From: Eucalyptus grandis
Lineage: Eukaryota; Streptophyta; Magnoliopsida; Myrtales; Myrtaceae
Length of the DNA: 64,000 bases
Direction of reading: 5' to 3'
Assembly (NCBI RefSeq): GCF_016545825.1
Contig: NC_052621.1
Coordinates: forward strand, 706,199 to 770,198
A program made the position numbers and the translations under genes. Below the pieces are notes generated by a model. That model was not told the DNA's origin. It was given only the letters and a program-made list of their open reading frames with translations, and made no database searches. Position 1 is the first letter of the stretch. Each line of letters begins with the position of its first letter. Positions 1 through 10,547 of the stretch are shown here, one piece after another.

Positions 1-594
1 ATCACAGTCTTTCTTGGAACATTTAATTTTCAACTTTTGACGGGAGCAGGCTGATTCTAGGCGTTTGTCATCTGTGATGTATGTTTGCACCATCTTGCGT
101 TTTAAGCATAATTCTTCTAGGCATAGATGGATTTCTTGCTGTATTTCCCTAAGGGAATATCTTGTACCCGCCTTTGCTTTCCAAAGAACGATCTTTCAAC
201 CATCTAGGATAGCTCCTTCGGGATAGAAGTAAGGAAGACATGCTTCAAATTTGGGTCCGCTCCAACTTGATAAAAGGTTTGAAGCATTAATTTAAAATGC
301 TTATCAAGATGTTTCTTCGGAGGGAGCAGCGTCTTCTTTCAAAAAACTCTCTTCTTTTTATCTCTATGAGATCACCGGGTTTTCCCACAAAGACATGATA
401 TAAGAGAGTAAGGGCATGGCTGAAATTAGGTGACATCAGAAATGAATCTGGTCCCGTTGAAAGTGATTGCCACCAGAACTTCAAGCTTCCTGTAAATCTT
501 GTAACAAAATTGTACAAGACATCATTCATATCATGATTGGTGATAGACTGGGTCTTCAGCCATGTATGAAATTCTTCAAGACGGTGTGGCCATT
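1..594 (-). pseudogene. Capsid-like C-terminal part, running off the window
   Basis: The open frame 287-529 encodes the stretch with FVTRFTGSLKFWWQSL. The bases just upstream (530-594) encode a WPHRLEEFHTWL-type helix in the same frame. Downstream the frame shifts near 285 and again around 200. The last 150 bases encode a QQEIHLCLEELCLKRK helix and then a Cys/Lys-rich segment typical of the basic, metal-binding tail of gag or coat proteins. The element continues to the left of the window. Confidence 0.4.
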
Positions 595-595
595 T

Positions 596-1278
596 CTAGT
601 AAGGAATATCATCAATGGTGAAGAATTGTTTTGATGTAGTGGATACATGGGGAGTGGAGTTGCGAGTAGGATTGCTTGTCGACCCATTTCCATATCGAAT
701 AATCGATTCCATGTCATCATCACGGTGGGTCGGCCATAAATATGGATGAAGTGACTGGTGCAAAGGGGAGGGTATCAACTGTAGGATTTGAGAAGGATGA
801 GGAGGAGGAAAGGGATATTGAAGATTCTGTTTCAGTGTCATGAGAAGTCTGCTCCATTGGGAGCAAAATTTTGGGAGGATCAGGTTGTTCAGCCGCCGGA
901 TAACGCAGTCGTTCTGGGTGCCTAAATCCTTTAGAAAAGATTCTAATGGATTTGATAGCATCATCCGTTCGGCTTTTCTCTTATAATAATGGAACTTGAT
1001 CTTGTAGGTGATGCTTTTTCGGGTGATGCATTTTCTTTCCCCTTTTCCTTCTATAGGGTTTTGATACAATTTCGTAAGTTTTCCATATCCGGTTCTCTTC
1101 TATAAGGATCTAGTGGAATAGTGGCAAAAATAGAGGTTTGAGGTGGTGGGGGTAAATACCCAGTTTTAGCAGGAGGTGCTAATGGGTCAAATGGTCTGAA
1201 CCTTCCTTCTTCAAGAAGCTGGAGCTGGGTTTTGAGCTTCTCTATTTCGGTGTGGATTTTCGAGATAATGGTACCCAA
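596..1278 (-). pseudogene. Middle, frame-broken part of the gag/coat-like element
   Basis: Two overlapping frames, 1051-1278 (75 codons) and 596-1069 (157 codons), continue the protein begun at 2345. They carry a coiled-coil-like start (IEKLKTQLQLLEEG), a proline-rich stretch, and at the 3' end the TIDDIPY motif that normally introduces the capsid-like domain. The frame change near 1060 shows that the reading frame has decayed. It is not a functional gene on its own. Confidence 0.4.
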
Positions 1279-2345
1279 GATGTTGTCTCGATTCCAAGGC
1301 GTGAAGCCTTTTCTCGGAATTCAGAAAGTATCTTCTTGGTACTTTCATCATACCTTCGGAGGTCTTGTTGCACACTTCCAATTTTGGAGTCAATTGCCTT
1401 GAAGGCATTGTTATGTGCTAACATAGTCTCTGATTGCCAATTTAGAACAGCTTCGGCTGCAGAGGTTTTTTTTTTCTGTTTCCCATGTTCATCTATATCA
1501 GTGGGAGTAGGAATTTTAGGAACATGGCGGTATCTGTCATGAGGATCAATAAACTCTTCTGCAGCAGGGAATGAGAGTTTAGAACTTTCCTTGACAAGAG
1601 GAGGAAAGTCAGTATCCTGAAACATAGCAATAGAAGAAGCATATGGTACTTCTTCTGGAATTTCGAGGGGGTAAGAATGCTTCTTAGCCCATTTAAGGAT
1701 TGGCTTATAGAATGGAGAGAGGACTTGCTTTTTCTGGGGAGGAGATGGTGGTGGTGTTTTTGGTAGGTCTGGTGTAGTTTTAGACTCTGGTGGTGGAGGT
1801 GGTGTATAAGAAACCATGAATTGGTATTTGTCACATTCACCAAGAGTATCAATGGAGGAATCTCCGTCTAAGTACCTTTGGAATATCTTATCCTTTGGCA
1901 TTTTCCGTTGAGGTGGGGGTCTTGCAAAAGGATCTACCTCATCGGGGGAATTTGTACAGTGAGAACATTGACAAAAAGGATCCCAAAAGCAATGACCATA
2001 ATTGTCTTTATAGTAATGAACATGATGTCCATCACCATCAAAATGCCTAACATGCTTCTTTGGATTTGGCTCGGAAATAGATTGAGGAACACATGGTTCA
2101 ATCATGAAGAGGGTTTGGAAGATAGAAGGACTTTCTTCCTTTTCCTTGCCAAATTTAATGGAAACAGTTCCATCTTTTTTCCTTACGAACTCTGAGTTCG
2201 TAGACTGGAAAGGCTTGTTGTGCTGATGTAGCTTTTCATAGTTGGTAATCCAGGTTTCTGGAAGAAGTGTGGCCAACGTATCCTTTGGAATTTGTCTAGG
2301 AACATGGATACAAGATGCCTGGTCATTTTGCATGGATATGAACAA
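1242..2345 (-). pseudogene. Proline-rich N-terminal ORF of the gag/coat-like element
   Basis: This is the longest open frame of the element, 367 codons. The N-terminal part has an LPETWITNYEKLHQ segment. A Cys/His-containing stretch follows (HCFWDPFCQCSHC, near residues 115-130), which could bind metal. The middle (about residues 180-225) is a proline-rich linker with PPPPP runs. The C-terminal 70 residues look helical and charged. The first Met codons lie close together, so the start is not certain. The frame continues, shifted, into 1051-1278 and 596-1069. I do not recognise an enzyme. It probably belongs to a reverse-transcribing element because of the capsid-like frames downstream. Confidence 0.45.
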
Positions 2346-2698
2346 GGCATCTTCATTACCATTGTTGAAGTAATAAAAATGCTATATATGATAAATAAAT
2401 AAATTTAAAAATATCATTTCAGCATTTTTCTTTAAACAATGTTTTTTTCCTCTAAGTTTTGTATATTATTGTAACAAATTAAAATAATGAATGATATTAT
2501 TTAATATTTTTTGTGTAAATTAATTCTAGGCTATTATTATTATTATTATTATTTATTTATGTATTTATATATAAAAATATATCTAATATATAACGTGTCG
2601 GAACGTGTCGAAATTCTCTATTTTTAAGAAATGACGTGTCGACGTGTCGTGTCGTGTCGTGTTGTGTCACGTGTCACGTCCGTGTCGGTGCTACATAG
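2346..2698. repeat. AT-rich spacer ending in a GTGTC-type degenerate tandem repeat
   Basis: Bases 2346-2590 are AT-rich with a short (TTA)n run near 2536. From 2596 to 2693 there is a dense degenerate tandem repeat built on CGTGTCG/GTGTC, ending in GTGCTACATAG. The flotillin block starts immediately after it. Because the corresponding position in the second block (31318) has different flanking sequence that itself looks flotillin-related, this repeat probably marks the right edge of an insertion or rearrangement. No gene is seen. Confidence 0.55.
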
Positions 2699-3395
2699 GT
2701 GACAACCCAAGGTGGGTCCTTATTTTTCTAGTTTATGTAAGTCATAACATTCAAGTAATATGATATTCATAAGAAGTTTGAGTGTGACTTTCAGATACGT
2801 GATGGACGTTTCTTCACTAGATAATAACAATATTTAATGAATGATAACATCTACCTACCTTTTTTTTTTTTCTATTTAAAGATACGGATTTAAGTGATTA
2901 CATTCAAATAATAAGATATTTATGAATGTTTCAACTGTAACTTTTAAAATGGTAGATACTATTTCTGCCAAAAATCAATTTCGACCGATATTCCTTCAAT
3001 TGGAAAGAATATAAAAGCTAAGAACTCGAAGAATGCAAGTGCAATTTATACAGATTCTCGAAGGTTTTAATAATATCCGCCAGATAATTGTGCGGTTGGT
3101 GCTAGCGCTAATCCCATCGTCAAAATTCGAAAATTACCTAAAATAGAAAAGGTCAAATTCTTTCGAAATCGCCAAAGATCACTAGGAGAATTCCATAGAT
3201 AATGACCCAAGTCCGACGGTTTCTTTTCCTAGTGATCAACAAGGTGGAGTGAAGGCACCCGTTCTTATCTCCTCGTCTTCCTCCCTCATCACTTCTGTAT
3301 AAATCCAACCTCCACAGCCTGCAGACACTTCACAGTTCACCCAGCCTACGCACAAGCCCCCTTCTCAGTTCGTTCCCGAGACAGCGAGAGAAACC
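2699..3395 (+). promoter_or_regulatory. FLOT-A upstream region
   Basis: About 700 bases of AT-rich upstream DNA lie before the FLOT-A start codon. They are nearly the same as 31318-32342 in block 2, except that block 2 has two SINEs inserted at the site matching about 3240-3252. A related, more diverged upstream sequence also precedes the pseudogenes. A CT-rich stretch (3270-3292) precedes the TATA box. No coding potential was seen. Confidence 0.5.
3298..3304 (+). promoter_or_regulatory. TATA box of FLOT-A
   Basis: TATAAAT lies 98 bases upstream of the ATG in a pyrimidine-rich context, which suits a plant core promoter with a leader of roughly 65-70 bases. The same box is kept at 32245 in FLOT-C at the same distance. 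The corresponding 75 or so bases are missing upstream of both pseudogenes. Confidence 0.6.
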
Positions 3396-5445
3396 ATGTA
3401 CAGGGTTGCAAGCGCCTCCCAGTACCTGGTCATCACCGGGGTCGGCATCCCCGACATCAAGATAGCGAAGAAGGGATGGGTCCTTCCCGGTCAGTCCTGC
3501 GCCGTCTTCGACGTGTCGCCGGTCAATTACATGTTCGAGGTGCAGGCCATGAGCGCCGAGAAGCTGCCCTTCATCCTCCCAGCCGTGTTCACCATCGGTC
3601 CCAAGGTCGACGATGATGAGAGCCTCCGCAAATATGCCAAACTCATCTCCCCCCACGACAAGCTCTCCAACCACGTGAAGGAGCTCGTCCAGGGGATCAT
3701 CGAGGGGGAGACGCGTGTGCTGGCGGCCTCAATGACCATGGAAGAGATCTTCCGAGGCACCAAGGAGTTCAAGGGGGAGGTGTTTGAGAAGGTCCAGCTC
3801 GAGCTCAATCAGTTCGGCCTGCTGATCTATAACGCGAACGTGAAGCAGCTGGTGGATGTCCCGGGGCACGAGTACTTCTCTTACTTGGGCCAGAAGACGC
3901 AGATGGAGGCGGCGAACCAGGCCAAGATCGACGTGTCTGAGGCCAGGATGAAGGGCGAGATTGGGTCCAAGAGTAGGGAAGGGCAGACCTTGCAAAACGC
4001 AGCAAAGATTGACGCGGAGACGAAGATCATCGCGACGCAGAGGCAAGGGGAGGGGAAGAAGGAGGAGATCAGGGTGAGGACGCAGGTGAAGGTCTACGAG
4101 AATGAAAGGGAGGCCGAGGTCGCGGAGGCCAATGCCGAGCTGGTGAAGAAGAAGGCGGGTTGGACCAAGGAGGCTGAGGTGGCGCAGGTGGAGGCCGCCA
4201 AGTCGGTGGCGCTGAGGGAGGCCGAGCTTCAGAGGGAGGTCGAGAGGATGAACGCCCTGACACGGACCGAGAAGCTGAAGGCCGAGTTCCTGAGTAAGGC
4301 CAGCGTAGAGTACGAAACCAAGGTAAACCCCGCATCTCTCTCGCCCCTGCAAATCAAGGGAACAAGGTTCCTAAACTGTCGTGTAATCCGCGTAGTCTAT
4401 TGATAATGTCAGGATTCTCTTCAATAGGATTTCGCTTTCAATGCGATTGCATACCCTAGTCATTGTCAAGAAAGAATTATAGGTACAACCAGATAGAACA
4501 TAAGAAACGTCATGCTTTATTCGGTTTACATCAGAAGATGCGCTTGATATTTATGAATGACATTGCAATGTTGGTCATGATCAAGGACCGATACACCTTA
4601 TGTCTATAGGCTAATTTTTTGACATGTACGTGTAATATCTAGTAAGGGTACAATAGGTTAATTTAAAGGTTCGTAAAAGCGAGCGTTGAGGGCATATAGC
4701 CCGACATGTCGATTTGAAATGTTAGTGACCTTTTAGAGGCTCAAAATATTTGGTTATATGCTGGAATGTTGCTTGACAAGAATGTTGATGTTGCGTTTGG
4801 TGTTTAAAGAAGAGTCAACCATAGTCTGTCAAGAAAATAGTTGCTTGAGTGAATGGAAATTTCGGTTAAGATTGAACTCTCTCAAGTGACGCTTCCTTTT
4901 TGGAACCTGGATCTAAGGTACAAGAAGCAAACTGGGAGCTGTACTGGAAGCAGAAAGCCGCGGAGGCAGTCCTGTACGAGAAGGAGAAGGAGGCGGAGGC
5001 CCAGAAGGCGATCGCCGAGGCCAGCTTCTACTCGAGGCAGCAGCTCGCCGACGCGGAGTTCTACGCCAAGAAGAGAGAGGCCGAGGCGCTCGTGGCATTG
5101 GCCCAAGCCCAGGGCACCTATCTGCGGACCCTGCTGGAGGCGCTGGGGGGCAGCTACGCCGCCCTCAGGGATTACATGATGATCAACAACGGCGTGTTCC
5201 AACAGATGGCGAAGGTGAACGCGGATGCCATCAAGGGGCTGCAGCCGAAGATCAGCATTTGGACCAGCGGCGGAGAAGGGGGCGAAGGAAGCGGGAGCAG
5301 GACTGGCAACGCGATGAAGGACGTCGCCGGGGTTTACCGGATGCTGCCTCCGCTGTTCAAGACGGTGGAGGAACAAACGGGGATGCTTCCGCCGGCGTGG
5401 ATGGGCAGCTTGACCGACTCGTCCGGTCAGACCAGTCCAAAATAA
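3396..5445 (+). CDS. Flotillin-like protein FLOT-A (two exons, intact)
   Basis: Exons are 3396-4322 and 4918-5445, joined in phase 0 over a 595-base intron (AAG|GTAAAC...CTAAG|GTACAA), giving 484 residues, close to the usual size of plant flotillins (about 470-480). The N-terminal SPFH/PHB domain (roughly residues 5-190) begins MYRVASAS and includes the [11 protein letters not shown] stretch. A long Ala/Glu-rich coiled coil follows (about 190-360) with repeats such as [13 protein letters not shown]. The C-terminal part holds [14 protein letters not shown] and a conserved PPAWMGSL near the end. Flotillins are peripheral membrane scaffolds that oligomerise in plasma-membrane microdomains and support clathrin-independent endocytosis; in legumes some act in symbiosis. 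There are no internal stops, so it is probably functional. It has a near-identical paralogue at 32343-34377, with about 16 residue differences by eye. Confidence 0.93.
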
Positions 5446-7429
5446 GTGGGAGCCGATCGAAGGCCAAGAGGTCGTGCTGCTTCGGCGCCATGTGACTCGA
5501 ATGATTATTTGAGTTTTTGAGATTGTGTTAATTAGGTAGGTCTTTTGGTTTTGTGAAGTAGGAGAACATATTGATGGAATATTTTCTATTTGCGCACTAT
5601 ACTATCCTGTTCAAAGTTTTATTGCTTGAAAAGCTTTCAAGAATTTAATTTTCGACGGACATATTCTGTGGAAAATTAAGAGATACCGTCGAAGCTTTCC
5701 TAGGAAAATTGTCTACCTTTGATCATGACGAAGATGGCGGAGCATCGCATTACCGATGTTGGTAAGCCGGCTTCAGTCGTGATCATGCCTAGCGTTCCAC
5801 ACCTAATTGTCCGACACCTCCATCCAATACAAAAAAGTCATGCGGTATATGTTTCCATCTCATTCACAAGAATTGCTTCTTTTTGTTAAAATATATTTCG
5901 AATTTAAGTCTATTGAACGATATTCAATCTAAATAAATTGGACTCACCGATCTCATGATTTTTATTGGAATGTGATTCAAAAGTAGGGGTCTCGCTCTCT
6001 AGTAAACGCCCCTGGCCCCATAGGGCTTTTATGTTAAACCGTATTTTATTGATAATTTGGGCTTAGGTCTATCAATAGTTGCTGCTGCCTATACATGATA
6101 TATATTTTTCTTATATTTGAAAATTGTAACATAGAGGTGGAATGCACTAATTATACTGGTGGACGTAGCCCTAGTTTAAGATGAATCAAGATAATCTTGT
6201 GTTTGAGTTTCTCTTTCTTACTTTTGTTGTCTAATTCCATGTGTTTGTGCGTCAATAGTTTTAACAATTTTGCGGCACTTATTCTTCGGTCCAGCTTTAT
6301 TTATGTTCAGCCCACAATTGTCAGAAGAAGAAGAAAAAGAAGAATGCGTATGGATTTTTTCACTTTGCATTCATTTATCTGTATGCGTAGAAGATAAAGA
6401 AAGCAACGGAGAGAACATGGATTTTTCACTTTGCATTCATTTCTCTGTATGCGTATGGATTTTTTCACTTGCCACTTCACAGAGCTGAAACGGCTGTCAG
6501 AGGAGAGATCTGCTCCGCCAGCAAATATGGAAATCCCACTCCATGTACATTAATTGAGACTCATCTGCTTACTTGCTATAAAAATGTGGAGAGATGTGAT
6601 TAGAATTTTATATACTTCTTTTACTAAAATTTTACTCGAAATTGCGAGGGATTAAATACTGAATGAGTGAGTAGGTGTAATTGGAAATCGAAAAACATTG
6701 AGAGAGTATTTGAGTGATTGTAATTTCTATCATATCGCTTGTTTCTATAATAATATTTTGTGTTGCTCTATCACGGACATAGATGCTGGTATTTGGACCG
6801 ACCTATGTTTCATTTCCTACGTTCCATCTATTATTTGACTTGCTTGTCGTCCCAAATTTTCGTAATACTTATCACGTAGTAAAGATTGAAAAATCCTACA
6901 GAAAATCCTTTAATTCGTCAAGACCAATAATCTATCTGGAAAAATAAGGAAATTTGGGGGGGGGACCTACTGAGACCCAAACAAAAATACGAATGGAGTG
7001 TTAAAAAAAAAAAAAAAACAAATTTGCTCTCGTGGCCGAGCCGGGCCTCGAGGCCCCGGCCAAGGTCCGCTCCGTCCACTGACCGGGCCTAAAAAGTTTA
7101 GCCCAGTTCGCTCATTTTGTGGGCGGGCCTTTGACGGTTCATTGGGCATTTCTCTCTGGGCCCATGCAATTGCCTCACGCCCGCCAAAATGAGGGGGATA
7201 AGTTTATTAGAAATTCTAATTCTTGATCATGATTCATGTGTATTTTGGATTGCACATTCTAACTTTTAGGAATCGCACATTTAAAACATATTAAGATTCG
7301 ATTGTACGAGTAATAAGTTTAGGCCTTTGACGGTTCATAACCCGTTACAAAGTGTCGTGTCGTCATTTTCTCTCTAGCCTCGGTTGGGTAAATATTGATC
7401 TGCCTTTGGCCTCGAATAATAAGGCAATG
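5446..7429 (+). other. FLOT-A 3' flank, non-coding
   Basis: The first 400 bases look like the 3' UTR and downstream flank. They are repeated after psi-FLOT-B (21020-21282, continuing at 27222) and after FLOT-C (34378-34770). Bases 5832-6660 are absent from block 2. Around 6960-7190 there is a GC-richer patch with GGGCCTAAAAA and GTGGGCGGGCC motifs that recurs at about 27580 and 35120, so it belongs to the ancestral flotillin flank. A poly(A) run of 16 bases sits at 7003-7018. No gene is supported; the short ORFs here are chance. Confidence 0.5.
6345..6475 (+). repeat. Minisatellite-like repeat (TTTTTCACTTTGCATTCATTT units)
   Basis: A unit reading ATGGATTTTTTCACTTTGCATTC...CTGTATGCGTA occurs twice in full (about 6348-6390 and 6416-6452) and a third time in part (6453-6473), separated by a purine-rich linker. 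It lies in the segment absent from block 2. Confidence 0.55.
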
Positions 7430-8042
7430 AACTGGATATTAGTATTAATTCAGTCATAAACCTCTCAAGTAAACCAATTTAGTAATCGGTACAAATTTGG
7501 TCCATTCAACCAAATTTGGCCGGCGGTGCTAACATGGTCGTCGATCGGTTGACAATTGCCAACGTGGTAATTTTTATTTTTTATTTTTATCAATTTTTTT
7601 CTTTCTCCTTTTCTTTCTTCTCTTCTTCCTCCTTGGATTCCTTTAGTGGCCGGGTAGCTGGCGAGCCTTTGGTGAGGCTTGTCGACCACTGAGCGAGGGC
7701 CACCAAGCTCTTGCTAGTTGTCGAAAAGGGTTGCGGCCCTTGCCTAGTGGCCAGCGAGCTGCTAGAGGCTTACTGGCTATTGTCGGAGAAGAATGCGTAG
7801 AGGAAGAAGAGGAAAAGAAAAGGAAAAAGGGAAAAAAAAAACAGAAGAAAAGGAAAAAATGGCCATGTTAGCATTCGTCAGCCGATCGACATTCACGTTA
7901 GAGTTGATAGGCCAAATTTGGCCGGATGGACTGAATTGGTATTAATGTAAAAATATTTATGACTAAATTAATCCAATTAAAAGATTTATAACTAAATTGG
8001 TACCAATATCATAAGTTTATGACTTTTTGATACTTTTTCTCC
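7430..8042. mobile_element. Non-autonomous TIR element with GC-rich core, left end lost (block 1)
   Basis: This is the block 1 counterpart of the complete element at 35881-36440. The right end still has CATAAGTTTATGACTTTTTGATACTTTTT (8005-8037 region), but the left terminal repeat is missing. Inside, a polypyrimidine run (about 7590-7630) precedes a G/C-rich core (7645-7795) with motifs such as GGTGAGGCTTGTCGACC, followed by a polypurine run (7795-7860). The arrangement is an imperfect fold-back. There is no transposase frame. The superfamily is not clear. Confidence 0.5.
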
Positions 8043-9708
8043 ATTTAGTGTATTTCTTAATATAAATTAACTTCTCTCCAACCACGCCATCACTTAAAAG
8101 GGTGGTGCAAATCGTTTTGCCAAATGCCCCGTCCTTATTTATTTGCCCAGTCTTTTTGGGAGATGCCAATAGTCTCCCTGATGTATAGATGGACTAGGTT
8201 GATATGAGTTTTGGTTGAAGCTTTCGGGAACAAACTTATATATATATATATATATAGCTAGATTTACGATCCTATTTTTGAGGTTGAATAAGGTATATCT
8301 CAAAATGCATCTTCATCACCAAGAAAGTTGCTCGTTGCGTGATATGATCACTCGAAATGTCTGGTGACCTCTACTCCCCTGATTAAGATCTAGATTTGGG
8401 AGTTTTTCTTCACTAAATCCATCCAGGCTTCTCCTATGCCTAGCCGTCCACCACCTCCTCCTCATCCGATCCCAACCCTTCATCCTTCTTTGACTACATC
8501 GATGAGGTTGATTATAATAGGCGTTGATCGCCAATGATGACCGAGCTCAATGACCATGTCATCCGCGAGCTCTTCGCTACGCTCACCACCAGATCACCAC
8601 GTCGCAATCCCTACGAAGCCGACCTGTTCCACGGGTTCACAGTGAAAGACTCACGTGGTTTGTTTTGCAGCCTCCCGTGTATCTCTCATGTATCATTTGA
8701 GAAATGAATAAAAATTCAGACCGAAAAAAGATCTTCCGAGATGCTCAATTTTCCTTCATCAGCGACGTCTAAAACATAATTAACATTGCGAATCAGAACT
8801 CGAGCTCCCAAAACAGAACTCACCAAATGCACATTAAGAGGGAACATATGGGGGCGACGACTAAGATTTCTTCCGCAAAAACAATTCGCCTCTATAATCG
8901 CTGAGTTTAGTGCAATTCAAAGACCATATCCAAAAGCCATCACGCGGTTGGACGAAAGTTTAGAAGAATCGCACAAGCAGCCTCGGACAAGAACATGGGA
9001 AGAATTTTGGGATATTTTGTTGGCTGAATACCACGAAAACCTCATGCTGATATATATGTGACAAATTTATTTTAAATTAATCTTTCGATAACAAAAAAAA
9101 CCCCAAACTAGTATGTCTCGACAAATTTACCCTCTATAAGTCTTCGTTAAAGCTTATAATCATATTGCTTAGTTAGTTGATATTTGGTAGTTGATGAATG
9201 CATTAATTTGAGGTTTTACCATACGTTTGTTACGAAAAAAAAAAAAAAAAAAGTATTAGTTTGAGGCTTTTTGTTGCTGAAAAATTAGTCTGGGCGTTCC
9301 CATTTGAATTCGAGGATCCAAGAAATTTGATTTGCGAATACAAACCTAAGATTTCTGTTCTTTCTATTTTGTCCTTTTGTTGGGCGCTTTTGGGGAGAAT
9401 GAATTGACGAGATTGCACATTTATCTTTGTTAAATAGCTTCTCTCTATACTCGTAGAATTCCATTCTCATTTTTTTTTTTGATTTTTTTTTCTGTGTCTC
9501 TATGTATAAGTGTTGCTGCTGATACTTTTTGTTTTGAAAATTTTCTTTTTATTTGATGGGAATTTGCAGGTCGCTCATGATTTATTCAATTTTTTAAGCG
9601 GTGGTTGTGAAATTTCTCATTTGGTTGGTGATAGTTTCTTAAATTTCTCATTAATCAATACTTTTTCAATGGACTTAAGCAAGTTCTTAAATGCTACATT
9701 TGACGGTC
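8043..9708. other. Non-coding AT-rich DNA of block 1
   Basis: An (AT)n run lies at 8239-8256. A less AT-rich patch (8380-8660) contains short frames on both strands that are kept in block 2 (36712-36930 minus, and 36930-37060 plus). The plus-strand patch reads TELNDHVIRELF and then TTRSPRRNPYEADL, which looks protein-like but matches nothing I recognise; it may be a remnant exon. The rest (9061-9300) resembles a repeat also seen near 60700. No intact gene was seen. Confidence 0.35.
9290..9690 (+). repeat. Direct repeat, copy 1 of 2
   Basis: The sequence from GAAATTTGATTTGCGAA through GATGGGAATTTGCAG to CTCATTAATCAAT recurs in the same order and orientation at about 10548-10885. The pair also exists in block 2 (about 37860-38215 and 39065-39395), so this internal duplication predates the block duplication. 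The intron-like TTTGCAG end suggests it may derive from an old gene, but no exon can be defined. Confidence 0.55.
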
Positions 9709-10303
9709 GGGATAAAATTTAAGATAGTATAAAATTTATCCTATCATGCATTTGGTACCTACTCAAGATATAATAAAGTCAAATATAAATGGGATATAAC
9801 TTGTATAAAATTATCTTATATGAGAGGTGGGATAAAAGTGGATAAGATTTAGTTTTTCTCAAATAACAAATTCCCTAAATAAAAAAAATTATATTTCAAT
9901 ATAAATAATATTTCATTTCTAATTTAAGAAATTCAAAATAACAAAAAAATAGTTTTTTTTTTAATTTAATCTTATTTTTATTTATATATTCGAATTTAAT
10001 TGTATCTTATAATATAAATTTTAGGTGTTTATATATAAATATATATAATATATAATATATAATATATATAATTTGTACTAATATACCTAAAATACTCAAA
10101 CACCTAAAATATAATAATAATAATAATAATATATATATATATATATATATAATTAATAAGATATAAATATATTTGATTTTGTTATTGCAATCATTAAACA
10201 ATAGATAAGATATAACAAAATTTCCCAATTTTATATCTCATCCTATCCAGTTCTATTCTGGTTAGAAATTAAGACAACTAAACATATCCAAAAGACTTTA
10301 TCC
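9709..10303. mobile_element. Possible MITE between the direct repeats
   Basis: GGGATAAAATTT at the left is mirrored by GACTTTATCCC at the right. The interior is extremely AT-rich with (AT)n and (AAT)n runs (10020-10150) and has no coding frame. Block 2 has the same element at 38261-38819. No clear target-site duplication was found, so the call is tentative. Confidence 0.3.
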
Positions 10304-10547
10304 CAGTTCAATTTCAACCTTGAGACTTTCAAGATGTAAAGCAACGGGAGAGTCTTCCCTCTTCCCGAGGAAGAGAAAGATACAAAAGGAATTAGGAGGA
10401 GTGGGGCGTGTGGACGATGACACATTAAAAAGAATGTAGCCCGATAGTCCTCCTTATTGGAGAATACGGGCAGACAATCCCTTTGGTTAGAAACAACCCT
10501 GTCTTGGTGAGGTTACCCTGTGATCAAATCCTATGATCCAAGGCAAG

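Larger units (their letters stand above)
1..2345 (-). mobile_element. Degenerate pararetrovirus-like or LTR-retroelement gag/coat region
   Basis: Several overlapping minus-strand reading frames run from about 2345 down to the left edge of the window and share one style of protein. A proline-rich first part is followed by a short motif of the TIDDIPY type, then a WP-RLEEFHTWL stretch and an FVTRFTGSLKFWW stretch, and finally a Cys/Lys-rich segment (LKIKCSKKDCD) at the window edge. This order resembles capsid-like regions of plant endogenous pararetroviruses or related reverse-transcribing elements, where a zinc-binding tail precedes protease and reverse transcriptase. Those enzymes would lie beyond position 1 and are not visible. 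The frames are broken by stops and frameshifts near 1278, 1060, 560 and 230, so it is a relic. The family assignment is from memory of motifs and is uncertain; a Ty3-type gag is the main alternative. Confidence 0.5.

Noticed and set aside
3729..4352. Long minus-strand frame (207 codons) across FLOT-A exon 1, and similar ones at 32676-33299 and 18940-19695
   Set aside because: They are mirror frames of GC-rich, Glu/Ala/Lys-coding flotillin exons (Leu/His/Arg-rich on the other strand). The plus strand has clear family homology and splice sites.
8316..8534. Minus-strand frame of 72 codons, also at 36712-36930
   Set aside because: No recognisable domain. Its presence in both blocks is explained by the recent duplication and does not show selection.
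9709..10303. Confident MITE call for the AT-rich segment
   Set aside because: Only about 11 bases of terminal symmetry and no target-site duplication; kept as a low-confidence feature.
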